A DNA stretch of 25,775 nucleotides from a virus: positions 1 through 25,775 of IMG/VR virus record IMGVR_UViG_3300049855_000106; one strand, given 5' to 3'. Below, one piece after another: positions 1 to 7,094 of the stretch. The translations under genes were made by a program, and so were the position numbers. The notes under the pieces are model-generated. The model saw nothing but the letters and a program-made list of their open reading frames with translations. It was not told the DNA's origin and made no database searches. The first letter of the stretch is position 1, and every line of letters starts with the position of its first letter.

Positions 1-460
1 GTTTTACCTCGTCGCGTCCTTCTTTGAGTGACAGGTATTGCGACCAAATTTCGTCGACGATCCCATACCGCGCAAGCTTTTGCATTGTTTCGTCACTAAC
101 GTATCCGCGACCGTCTTGCTTAAACACGATACCCTTAACGCCTGGCGGATTTTGAATGTCTTTTAATACGATCTTGCAAACCGTGTGAGCCCACTTGCCC
201 ATAGCTAACATCGGCGTTTTATCTTCGTCGAGTCCGCGTGTTTGGCTGTCTTTGATTGATGCGTCGTCTTTTGCGCTGATTTCTAGATTTAGGATAAAGA
301 CGGTTGGTTCTTCTCCGTTTTTCATGACGAGTTTATCAGCATTCGCAATGATATCTAATTCGTACTCTTCGCGGTTAGATGCTTCTTTGTCGATAGCCCC
401 ATCGCGTTTTGAAATGAAGCGCACACAACTAAGTTTTCGTTCGTCTTCGACAATCGCCAT
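1..460 (-). CDS. Probable tail-assembly protein, C-terminus beyond window
   Basis: The reading frame is open from the ATG at 460 down to base 1, so the 3' end lies outside the window; 153 codons are visible. It starts MAIVEDERKLSCVRF and has a good Shine-Dalgarno GGAG 8 nt before the ATG. The protein is charged, with no membrane segment or motif I recognise. It follows the tail-tube gene in the same direction, where siphophages usually place tail-assembly chaperones or small tail proteins, so a tail-assembly role is inferred from position only. A terminator and a near-copy of the phage operator motif separate it from the tail-tube gene, so its expression may be set apart from the head and tail operon. 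No homology can be asserted. Confidence 0.7.
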   Translation of the reverse strand, partial: MAIVEDERKLSCVRFISKRDGAIDKEASNREEYELDIIANADKLVMKNGEEPTVFILNLEISAKDDASIKDSQTRGLDEDKTPMLAMGKWAHTVCKIVLKDIQNPPGVKGIVFKQDGRGYVSDETMQKLARYGIVDEIWSQYLSLKEGRDEVK

Positions 461-476
461 TGCAAACTCCGTTTAT

Positions 477-516
477 AAAAAAAATGACCGCCTGATCATA
501 AAATGATGAAGCGGTC
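477..516 (-). terminator. Rho-independent terminator after the tail-tube gene
   Basis: On the minus strand the arms GACCGC and GCGGTC (486-491 and 511-516) form a stem. It is extended inward by GATCAT pairing with ATGATG around an AAA loop, and is followed by eight consecutive U (477-484). It lies between the tail-tube stop at 551 and the next start at 460. Confidence 0.8.
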
Positions 517-529
517 GGAAACATTTATG

Positions 530-542
530 ATCGTTAAACGAA
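530..542. promoter_or_regulatory. Near-copy (12/13) of the ATCGTTWAACGAT palindrome
   Basis: The sequence ATCGTTAAACGAA differs from the perfect palindrome only at the last base. It sits between the tail-tube stop and the terminator. It may be a weak operator or a stoperator-like site; no clear -35/-10 pair is seen here. Confidence 0.45.
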
Positions 543-550
543 TGCTAACA

Positions 551-2161
551 CTACCGGAACGAGATAACAATAGGATCGCGTGCGCCTGGTTGCGATTGAT
601 AGAGCGTGCCATCGAACGTTACGGGTGTCGTGCCGTTCTCCGGTAGATCGATCGGCGGTACGCTTACGATCCACTTGCTAAAGTCTACCAGCAAATAACG
701 ACCGCTACCGACTGTCCCGATAATCAATTCGCCGTCTAGCCCACCAAACGCGCGACTTTGTACTAGATCGCCGAGATTTTCATTTGACAAATCGAGGGTA
801 ACGCTGAGTGCCCATGTCGCCCGATTACCGGCAGCAAAGCCTTGATTAGTCTCGTCGCCGAAACAGTTATTTAGGTCGATGTGCTCGTTAGTAAGCGATA
901 GCTCGATATTAGTCGCGCAAACTGTGTTACCGCTGTCAGTAAATTTGAACGATCCCGCGAGATCGGTGTAAATCGCATCACGTCCCGTCGCTTGAACGGC
1001 CCCAGGGTGCCAAAACACGAGGTAGCCGTTATCTGGGATAGATACCGCTGTCGATACGACTACTGTCTCCGTCATCAAATTGACGCTAGATACGCTTAGA
1101 GTGCCGTCGAATCCGGCTAAGATCGTGCGACCGTCGGGATCTACTGCCATGACGCGAGCGCCAACAGTGAATCGTTTAGCATGGCTTGCATTGAGGATAA
1201 CGTTAGCAGACGATACGACAGCGCCGTTTAACTGACCAATACCAGCGATCGAGCCATCTGACCCCATACCAGCAAACTTTTGCGTAGCTGGTGCGTCGCC
1301 AGGCGCCGTCAATGTCCAGTCTTTAACGTAAGCGCCGGTAAAATATTCGCCGAAAATCGTCGATGCTTTGACGACTGAGAAAGTGAAATTGGGGAGACCC
1401 TGTGTATAGTCGATCGAAATGCCAGGAACGACCGTTTCTACCCCTGTCGCGCTCTCTAGTAGCAGTCTAACTGCTGCATCTAGCGACGCCCCCGCTGATC
1501 CGCTCATGTTAAGCATCGCGTCAAAATCGAAATCGACGACTTTTTTGCTTTTGATGATGCCACTGTGGAAGCGACCGGATCGATGCGGATTGCTCTCGAT
1601 CGGTTGAGTAAATTTGATGCCGCCGGTCGTGTAGAGGAAAAAATCTTGATCATCTGTACCGACGGTCTCAGTACCGGCGTTAGCGACGCCGAGCTTGAGG
1701 TTATCGGCGACGTTGTTAGATACTGCGGGAGTGATTACGACAGACGTAGCAACGCCGGTCTTTTGCGACCATACGGTATATTGATCGGGACCAGCGCCGT
1801 TAAATTGTACCCATGCTCGCGCATCCTGACCGTCAGCAATCAAAGCTGTATTGATTGCTAGCTCTAATGCCGCTGCGATTAGTGCGCCCGTATTTAGACC
1901 GACAACCGACGGGATAGTAGCGGTTACAATTGCGCCACCGTCTACGGCGATTTTGATCGACGTATCAGTTCCGGCAGAAATGTCGGTAGATGCGGTGACC
2001 GCACCGAGCGACTTCCCTTGTGTACCAATTCGCGGTCGTTCGAACGTGCGTTCGATTGCTTCGCGACGTACGAAAATCGCCGCATCGATACCTAAGTTGA
2101 TACCTTCGCGGTTACCGGCCACAATCGCAGCAAAGTCAATAAGGGAACGATACTTAGCCAT
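551..2161 (-). CDS. Major tail (tube) protein with inserted domain
   Basis: A 536-residue protein beginning MAKYRSLIDF. The ATG at 2161 is preferred over an upstream TTG at 2167 because GGAG lies 8 nt before it. Position after the connector, gp10-like and tail-terminator genes, and the large, beta-rich, Gly/Ser/Thr/Val-rich composition, indicate the tail tube subunit that polymerises into a long non-contractile tail. Residues about 60-170 look like an insertion: the pattern IKIAVDGGAIVTATI, then AIAAALELAIN-type helix, then YTVWSQKTG, resembles the IN-type motif of flagellar hook-associated proteins and phage sheath/tube decorations. The rest has short beta-strand repeats. The protein is longer than lambda gpV or typical 200-300-residue tubes, consistent with the insert. 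No separate sheath gene is seen, which supports a siphovirus. Confidence 0.75.
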   Translation of the reverse strand: MAKYRSLIDFAAIVAGNREGINLGIDAAIFVRREAIERTFERPRIGTQGKSLGAVTASTDISAGTDTSIKIAVDGGAIVTATIPSVVGLNTGALIAAALELAINTALIADGQDARAWVQFNGAGPDQYTVWSQKTGVATSVVITPAVSNNVADNLKLGVANAGTETVGTDDQDFFLYTTGGIKFTQPIESNPHRSGRFHSGIIKSKKVVDFDFDAMLNMSGSAGASLDAAVRLLLESATGVETVVPGISIDYTQGLPNFTFSVVKASTIFGEYFTGAYVKDWTLTAPGDAPATQKFAGMGSDGSIAGIGQLNGAVVSSANVILNASHAKRFTVGARVMAVDPDGRTILAGFDGTLSVSSVNLMTETVVVSTAVSIPDNGYLVFWHPGAVQATGRDAIYTDLAGSFKFTDSGNTVCATNIELSLTNEHIDLNNCFGDETNQGFAAGNRATWALSVTLDLSNENLGDLVQSRAFGGLDGELIIGTVGSGRYLLVDFSKWIVSVPPIDLPENGTTPVTFDGTLYQSQPGARDPIVISFR

Positions 2162-2221
2162 GTTCAAATCTCCGCTAAATGTTTAAACGACGTAGCCGGT
2201 ACTAGCGGCGTTGCATATAAA

Positions 2222-2686
2222 TCATAATTCGGTCGGCGTCGTATGATACTCGATCAAGTGAGTCATAATCGCAAACCGATTTCCCTCGATCAAATTCAAA
2301 TCTGGCTCGATATTTACCGTCAAAACGTTAAACGGTTTGCCGTTCCAAATTCGCCAAGCGTCTGTGCGTGTAGCTGTTGGACTATTTGCGTAGATCGCTT
2401 TGTTGATATCTCTACAAAAGTTTAGCATATCTTGGCTCGTTGCGTCTGCCCGATGGATTAGTTGCAAATCGATAAACCAAGCGCCGCGTATACATTGATG
2501 TTCGTGTTTTATTTTGTCGGGACCAGCGATAACCAACACCGCCGGTAATTCGTAATCGTCGAGATCAAGCCCCATGGGTATCTGATCCGCGAATACTTTT
2601 ATAATGTTAGTATCGTAACCGTTTGCCGTCGTTACTGTCGCGATCGCTGTCGCTAACGATGTAAAGATGTCGCCCTTTTTACTCAC
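2222..2686 (-). CDS. Putative tail terminator/completion protein
   Basis: A 154-residue protein starting at GTG (2686), within a GTGA overlap with the stop of the preceding gene, so translation is probably coupled. Size and place between the gp10-like protein and the tail tube match the lambda gpU/tail-terminator position, where the protein caps the tail tube and joins it to the head. Visible features are an N-terminal helix (DIFTSLATAIATV), a central strand LPAVLVIAG, and RGAWFIDLQLIHRAD followed by a second helix, an alternating alpha/beta layout usual for this family. Function is inferred from order and fold pattern, not from a diagnostic motif. Confidence 0.65.
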   Translation of the reverse strand: MSKKGDIFTSLATAIATVTTANGYDTNIIKVFADQIPMGLDLDDYELPAVLVIAGPDKIKHEHQCIRGAWFIDLQLIHRADATSQDMLNFCRDINKAIYANSPTATRTDAWRIWNGKPFNVLTVNIEPDLNLIEGNRFAIMTHLIEYHTTPTEL

Positions 2687-3306
2687 GTCGTGCGCCTCAT
2701 TGACATTGCTATGCGTTGCCTTGCGATTTGCGGATAATTGAGCAACGCCTTGTTTATCCCGACGCGCAAGAACGATCGCTCTGGCATCTCGACCGAATCT
2801 TTAAGCACGAATAGCGGTACGATTTCGGGATCGCTTCGGCCTTTCATAAACTCGTAAGCAGCGATCAAATTGCCGCGCTTGCTGCGAAACATTTTGAAAT
2901 GCTTAGGATCGGTTTGTTTTGCTGCGATAAACTCGCGCGGCGTCATACGTCGAAATTGATCCGCATCTCCGCCCCATTGCTTAAGCCAAAGATGCTTCGC
3001 TTTTTTCGGGTAAATCTTACCGCCGTATTCATGAATGCGAGCGTAGGGTATGCCGCGCGTGCCCAATATCCCCACCGGCATCTCATTGTCGCTCTTTTGT
3101 TTTAGCCCCGTGTAGATCGAGTTTAAGAGACGCCCTGAGAGTTTACGATTATTGCGCCCGCTGAAATTGATAATCGCTTGCCGTTTGGCGTTAGCTTCGG
3201 CCTCGGCGAGGAAAATCAGCATCGCCTCGATACGCCCGCGAGTTACTGAGTCGGATACGTTCGCGAGATATCCTGGTAGGTCTGTGATAATGCGAGTCGT
3301 TGCCAT
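2683..3306 (-). CDS. HK97 gp10 / Mu gpG-like tail completion protein
   Basis: A 207-residue protein starting MATTRIITDLPG. The ATG at 3306 overlaps the preceding stop as TAATG, which fixes the start; the frame is open further upstream but that stretch overlaps the neighbour. The motif PYARIHEYGGKIYPKKAKHL is the classic signature of the HK97 gp10 and Mu virion-morphogenesis families, and PERSFLRVGI near the C-terminus matches the usual P-R-x-F-hydrophobic ending. N-terminal helices (residues 10-45) are followed by S-G-x-L-hydrophobic and beta segments, as in the family. The product acts at the head-tail joint or tail completion step during virion assembly. Confidence 0.8.
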   Translation of the reverse strand: MATTRIITDLPGYLANVSDSVTRGRIEAMLIFLAEAEANAKRQAIINFSGRNNRKLSGRLLNSIYTGLKQKSDNEMPVGILGTRGIPYARIHEYGGKIYPKKAKHLWLKQWGGDADQFRRMTPREFIAAKQTDPKHFKMFRSKRGNLIAAYEFMKGRSDPEIVPLFVLKDSVEMPERSFLRVGINKALLNYPQIARQRIAMSMRRTT

Positions 3307-3926
3307 TATGGATTCCTCGTCGCCATCGGTTGTACCGCAAACTCGAAGTTGGTGCGGTACTTTTGCAACATCGAGATAGCCTCGGCGGGTAGTCCCGTCG
3401 CTGAATCCCAACCGACCATCGAATCAGCAAACGATTCGGATTCGTCTTTTTTAGATCGCCCCGATAGGCCGATCGATTTGCGCGACTTGCGTCTGAACTT
3501 AGCTTCGACCGAAAGTAAAATCGCTTCCTTCACGTCCGCCGGTAAACTTGCATAGCCGTAGGTGTAATCGACGCGAACGATCGAACGCCCTCGCGTTTGG
3601 CCGAATGCTTTTAAAACGATGTTAGTCGGCAACACTTGATAAGACGTTGTTTCGAGCACGTCGCCGCCAGCGCCGAGCGTATCAACGCCCAGCTTGACAG
3701 CTTGTACAGACGTAATCGGCCAATTACGCGGAACGATACAATCAGAGCCGTTAGAGTCTAAAATCTCGTTGACGACCGTCGTTAGAGCGAATGTCGTTTC
3801 AACGTAATTTAATACCGCTGTCTCGACAGAGTCGCGCATAAGCGTAAGGACAGAGTCTTGCGACGTATCGCTTACCTGTATACCCAGCCACGGTTTTACG
3901 TCTGCATTTAAGTCTACTAGCGGCAT
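3306..3926 (-). CDS. Head-tail connector (adaptor, HK97 gp6-like)
   Basis: A 206-residue protein with GAGGG 7 nt before its ATG. The N-terminus (LNADVKPWLGIQVSD followed by a helix with SVETAVLNYVE) is typical of the QLRG/gp6-like adaptor family: a short helix, then a second helix, then strands with PITSVQAVKLG and the VDYTYGYASLPADVKEAILL segment. The G-Y/P-x-D-V-K-x-A-I/L-L pattern is a hallmark of these connectors, which form a dodecameric ring beneath the portal. It lies two genes downstream of the capsid and directly before the gp10-like gene, the expected position. The C-terminal 55 residues are basic and probably flexible. Confidence 0.8.
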   Translation of the reverse strand: MPLVDLNADVKPWLGIQVSDTSQDSVLTLMRDSVETAVLNYVETTFALTTVVNEILDSNGSDCIVPRNWPITSVQAVKLGVDTLGAGGDVLETTSYQVLPTNIVLKAFGQTRGRSIVRVDYTYGYASLPADVKEAILLSVEAKFRRKSRKSIGLSGRSKKDESESFADSMVGWDSATGLPAEAISMLQKYRTNFEFAVQPMATRNP

Positions 3927-3938
3927 TTCTCGCCCTCT

Positions 3939-4289
3939 TTATTTGCGACGCTTTTTAAACGCTGCTTTTTTAGATCCCATCGAACGATCTTCGGCCATTA
4001 TCGCCTCTGCTGGCCCTTGTTCGATCGTGTCTAGCGTGTCAAATTTGTCGTTTTCAACTAGCGTATTATGCTGCCTTACTTCGTAGCTGCCGTTTGCTAA
4101 TAGTCGCGACAACCGCACCGGCCTAGGCTCTTCGAGATACGCTCGATATTTTAAATAAATATACCCAGCAAGAGGCGCTTTAACTAAAAGAGAATCGCCA
4201 TGTCGGATAAGACAACCGCCGCACTCGTCTATTTTTAGAGCGTCGATATATTTTAAACGCGATCCGCTCATTAACTCATAAACCGCCAT
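3939..4289 (-). CDS. Small virion-region protein, unknown
   Basis: A 116-residue protein beginning MAVYELMSGSRL. The start at 4289 is preferred over an in-frame codon at 4325 because GGGGGA lies just before it and the upstream start would fall inside a hairpin. The N-terminal half is beta-like (GGCLIRHGDSLLVKAPLAGY) and the C-terminus ends in a basic tail KKAAFKKRRK. It sits between capsid and connector, where some phages carry head decoration, head-fibre or connector-accessory proteins. I do not recognise the family. The basic tail could contact DNA or the capsid interior; that is inference only. Confidence 0.65.
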   Translation of the reverse strand: MAVYELMSGSRLKYIDALKIDECGGCLIRHGDSLLVKAPLAGYIYLKYRAYLEEPRPVRLSRLLANGSYEVRQHNTLVENDKFDTLDTIEQGPAEAIMAEDRSMGSKKAAFKKRRK

Positions 4290-4307
4290 ACGATCCCCCG
4301 TAATGCG

Positions 4308-4346
4308 CAAAAGCCTCGACCTCAACGTGCGAGGCCAAGGCTTTTG
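4308..4346 (-). terminator. Possible weak terminator behind the capsid gene
   Basis: The arms CAAAAGCC (4308-4315) and GGCTTTTG (4339-4346) pair, with an alternative inner stem GCCTCG/CGAGGC. On the minus strand the 3' arm ends in a short U run. It may reduce expression of the connector genes relative to capsid, or stabilise the capsid mRNA end. Confidence 0.45.
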
Positions 4347-4366
4347 TGTGCTATCGACTATAAAAC

Positions 4367-5755
4367 TTAAGCGGTTTTAACATCGATTGCCATTACGACG
4401 CTACGCTCGTTTGCTGATTGTGGGATACCAGCAAACGCATGTCGCGCTTTTGAAGACATAAGCATGTTGTCGCTGCTTGGCAACGAAGGTGCAGCCCAAA
4501 CGCGAGGCGCTTGACGTACCCAGTTTGTAAAGCGTGACTTTTGTACGAGTAAACAATATGTACGTGTTCCGATAGCTGGGTTAGATGTCTTACCGTCAGT
4601 ATCGAGATCCTCGCGAGCATATTGACTCTCGACGCATTCGACGCCAAAGACGGGAGGTACTTGACCAGTTACGTTAGACGCCAGCGATCCGAATGCGAAC
4701 GCTGTAAACAATTCTGGGATCGCGCCGGTAACAAGATCGTGACCAACGGTGCAACCAAAAATGTAAACGAGATCTTTTTTCTCGGATGCTTGGCAGCCCA
4801 TCTTTTTGAGAAGGGTTGCGAACATTGCTTTAGACGGTGTGTCGTTAAGAGCGAAAACGATCGCGTTACCGCCGACGAGAGTTTCGTTATCGAATGCAAG
4901 ACGACGCAGACCTTTCCACGCTTTGCTGAAGTGCTTCGCTGAAGCTGCTGCGGTATCATCATCCATATGCGGTGATGTAGTATCACCGTCAAGCAACGCG
5001 CGTTCGTAGCTTCGAGCAATACCGCGTAAAACTTCTTTACGCAATTTGTCGATAATTGCTGGGGACGAGTCGTCGAGAAGGTCCTGAGTGATTTTAACGT
5101 GTACGACGTTGTTTTTGCTCTCGACGATGTAGCTCGATTTGGTATTCGCTTGCTCAGTAAATACGCCGTCGTCGCTTTCTAGCTCGCCTTCGAGAAGACC
5201 TAGAGCCCCAGGTACTCTAACGAGTGAAGATGTCATTGGTAGCTGATCGAATTTATCAGCTAGAAGTTGTGGAATTTCGAATTCTTCGAAGTAGAAACGT
5301 GATTGAACGGTATCAATAAACACGTCGAAATCAGTGATGTCGAACGCTTTCGCTGCAGTAACGAATGTACGCCACAAAGGAACGGATTTGATTAGCTCTT
5401 TAGTAGGGTGCTTAGTTTGACCTTTTACGCACGCTTGAATCTCGCAGTTATTGTACAATTTTTTCAATTGCAACAATCTCATACGGGTAGAGTCTTTTAG
5501 ACCGTGACCGTTTTTGAGTGTCATAGATTTGCGCGAACCTAAATTTAGAGGAGCGGCGCTGGTGCGGTCGTCGTCGTCGCGCAATCGTTTACCGAATACG
5601 TCGCCGAAGTTGATAGAGCCGTCTTTTTGCTCAGTAAGCAACATTTTAACCGCTGCCATGTCGCTCGCATAAAGAACTTTCGGTGTGTGATTAGCTGGTG
5701 CGCTCTTGCTGCCAAGAACTTCCAACAATTTGTCGCTGCTCGATTGATCTGCCAT
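4367..5755 (-). CDS. Major capsid protein, HK97 fold
   Basis: A 462-residue protein directly after the protease-scaffold gene, the usual order. The pattern SSYIVESKNNVVHVKITQDL (residues 208-226), then LDDSSPAIIDKLRKEVLRGI as a long helix, then LLDGDTTSPHMD (254-265), matches the HK97 P-domain strand, spine helix and following GD-loop. Residues 1-160 are charged and partly helical and may be a delta domain removed by the adjacent protease. The ATG at 5755 follows GGGAG by 9 nt, but that Shine-Dalgarno is part of a 10-bp inverted repeat, suggesting translational control. A possible terminator follows. The protein should be the main structural component of the head. Confidence 0.88.
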   Translation of the reverse strand: MADQSSSDKLLEVLGSKSAPANHTPKVLYASDMAAVKMLLTEQKDGSINFGDVFGKRLRDDDDRTSAAPLNLGSRKSMTLKNGHGLKDSTRMRLLQLKKLYNNCEIQACVKGQTKHPTKELIKSVPLWRTFVTAAKAFDITDFDVFIDTVQSRFYFEEFEIPQLLADKFDQLPMTSSLVRVPGALGLLEGELESDDGVFTEQANTKSSYIVESKNNVVHVKITQDLLDDSSPAIIDKLRKEVLRGIARSYERALLDGDTTSPHMDDDTAAASAKHFSKAWKGLRRLAFDNETLVGGNAIVFALNDTPSKAMFATLLKKMGCQASEKKDLVYIFGCTVGHDLVTGAIPELFTAFAFGSLASNVTGQVPPVFGVECVESQYAREDLDTDGKTSNPAIGTRTYCLLVQKSRFTNWVRQAPRVWAAPSLPSSDNMLMSSKARHAFAGIPQSANERSVVMAIDVKTA

Positions 5756-5759
5756 TTTC

Positions 5760-5811
5760 GTAAACTCCCAAAATTTTAATTAATAAACACAATAAACGAT
5801 CGGGAGTTTAC
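5760..5811 (-). promoter_or_regulatory. Hairpin burying the capsid ribosome binding site
   Basis: GTAAACTCCC and GGGAGTTTAC (5760-5769 and 5802-5811) form a perfect 10-bp inverted repeat with a 32-nt AT-rich loop. In minus-strand mRNA the 5' arm contains the UAA stop of the protease gene and the 3' arm contains the GGGAG of the capsid gene. A ribosome finishing the protease would open the stem and expose the capsid site, so this looks like a translational coupling device. The pairing is directly visible; the function is inferred. Confidence 0.6.
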
Positions 5812-7091
5812 CCTTTCGTCTTACCTTCCAAGACGCTCAACATGATCGACGATAGTTTTTCGAGTTTGTCGCTAAGAGCGTCGACGGTCGCTTTTAGCTT
5901 TTTAGATTCATCTGATTTCGGAGCTTCTGGCTTTGGTGCGTCTGGCTTCGGCGCTTCTGGCTTCGGTTCTTCTGGCTTCGGTTCTTCAGTAGCGTCTAGT
6001 TCCATCTTCGCTAGTATCTTCGCAACGCCCTCATTCATTGACGAAATCATCGAAGCCATGCGCTTCATCTCGTCGAGCATCTCAACCATTTGCTGTTCCA
6101 TAGCTGCCCCTTGTGTAACGTCTTTTTTAAGCTGTCCGATTACTGATTTAATCCCGTCGGTGATGTCAATCGTGCGAAATGACCCCTCGACGAAATCTCC
6201 TGGCTCTCTTTGCCGCAGACGCCAAGAGTCTTCGGTTTCGTCAACTTTATCGCTTCTAAAATCGTGAGCCTTTGCCCAGTCTTCGGCTTGCTTACGATCG
6301 AATTTACTCTTGTCGAAAATTAAACTTTGTACGGTCGTAGTCGCTTGCTCTTTTGATTGCTCTATTTCGATTTTCGCTGCGTCGGCGTTGTTTGTCAAAT
6401 CCTTAGCCACCGCAAAGACCTTTTTACGCGATTCTGGCTCGTATGACTTTAAATCGAACACAGCCCCAGGATTAGCTGGAACGGCTACTATCGACAATTC
6501 TAGCAGCTCCCAGGCTAGTATAACTGCGGGTGCGGTTAATTTGCCCTCGCCGTCGAATTCTGGCGCTTTGACCTTGTGCGGGATGAAACCGACCGAGACG
6601 GTACGTAGTAGCTTTTGAGCTACGAGAGATCGGGTATTGATTTGAGTTTGAGTGAGCGGCGCAAGTTTAGGATCGCCGATAAACGCTTCGAAATGGACGC
6701 CATCATGCTCCGATCGAATATCGACAACATCCCCAACAACGCACGATGTCGCGTACATGTGATCGACGAGGAGTACGCGATTGACCATAAAATTTTTGAT
6801 ATCGATACCGACCGGATCTAGTCGCTCGTCCATTCGATCGACAGCGTTAGCGTTAGCCACGCCAGCAATGTACAGCTTCGACTCAGGATCGTAGCTGGAC
6901 ATTTCCTTGCGCTCACCATGGACGCTTTTGATTGCGCCGTTCATGAGACGGAAACCGTCTGGCTTCGGCGCGAGTTGCTGCCCGCTGCGTGCGACCGCGT
7001 CCATAAATCGCTTAGTCATCACGCCGCGCTCGTGTAGCATCTCTCGATATTTTTTAACGGCGGATGGTTCGCCTACAATCTCAACGGCCAT
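5808..7091 (-). CDS. HK97-type prohead protease fused to scaffold-like tail
   Basis: A 427-residue protein with an ideal AGGAGG 9 nt before the ATG. Residues about 70-215 form the S78-type serine protease domain: LLVDHMY gives the likely catalytic His111, LLRTVSVGF gives Ser166, and ELLELSIVAVPANPGA (196-210) is the conserved downstream strand. Residues 258-320 carry IFDKSKFDRKQAEDWAKAH and SWRLRQREP, a module common in phage protease/XkdF-like proteins. A proline-charged EPKPE repeat (369-395) and a C-terminal helical segment follow, as expected of a scaffold. The protein would organise the prohead and cleave itself and capsid N-termini. No separate scaffold gene lies between it and the capsid, which supports a fusion. 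Confidence 0.87.
   Translation of the reverse strand: MAVEIVGEPSAVKKYREMLHERGVMTKRFMDAVARSGQQLAPKPDGFRLMNGAIKSVHGERKEMSSYDPESKLYIAGVANANAVDRMDERLDPVGIDIKNFMVNRVLLVDHMYATSCVVGDVVDIRSEHDGVHFEAFIGDPKLAPLTQTQINTRSLVAQKLLRTVSVGFIPHKVKAPEFDGEGKLTAPAVILAWELLELSIVAVPANPGAVFDLKSYEPESRKKVFAVAKDLTNNADAAKIEIEQSKEQATTTVQSLIFDKSKFDRKQAEDWAKAHDFRSDKVDETEDSWRLRQREPGDFVEGSFRTIDITDGIKSVIGQLKKDVTQGAAMEQQMVEMLDEMKRMASMISSMNEGVAKILAKMELDATEEPKPEEPKPEAPKPDAPKPEAPKSDESKKLKATVDALSDKLEKLSSIMLSVLEGKTKG
5922..5987. repeat. 15-bp tandem repeat inside the protease gene
   Basis: Four to five imperfect copies of GCTTCTGGCTTCGGT encode the (E/A)PKP(E/D) repeat. Such tracts can change copy number by slippage, altering linker length between protease and C-terminal helix. 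Confidence 0.75.
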
Positions 7092-7094
7092 AAT

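Noticed and set aside
195-506. 103-codon plus-strand frame
   Set aside because: It lies opposite the minus-strand gene ending at 460 and runs through its terminator; Ser-rich antisense composition, no ribosome binding site.
2639-2646. GCGATCGC, the cyanobacterial HIP1 octamer
   Set aside because: I noticed only this one clear copy, so it does not support a cyanobacterial host despite the general GATC richness.
3191-3430. Third minus-strand frame over the connector/gp10 junction
   Set aside because: Overlaps two supported genes; Arg/Ser-rich reading with no ribosome binding site.
4622-4942. Plus-strand frame inside the capsid gene
   Set aside because: Antisense to a confidently identified capsid gene; no start signal.
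5842-6267. 141-codon Ser/Gly repeat frame on the plus strand
   Set aside because: The GFGASGFG repeat is the antisense reading of the EPKPE repeat of the protease gene.
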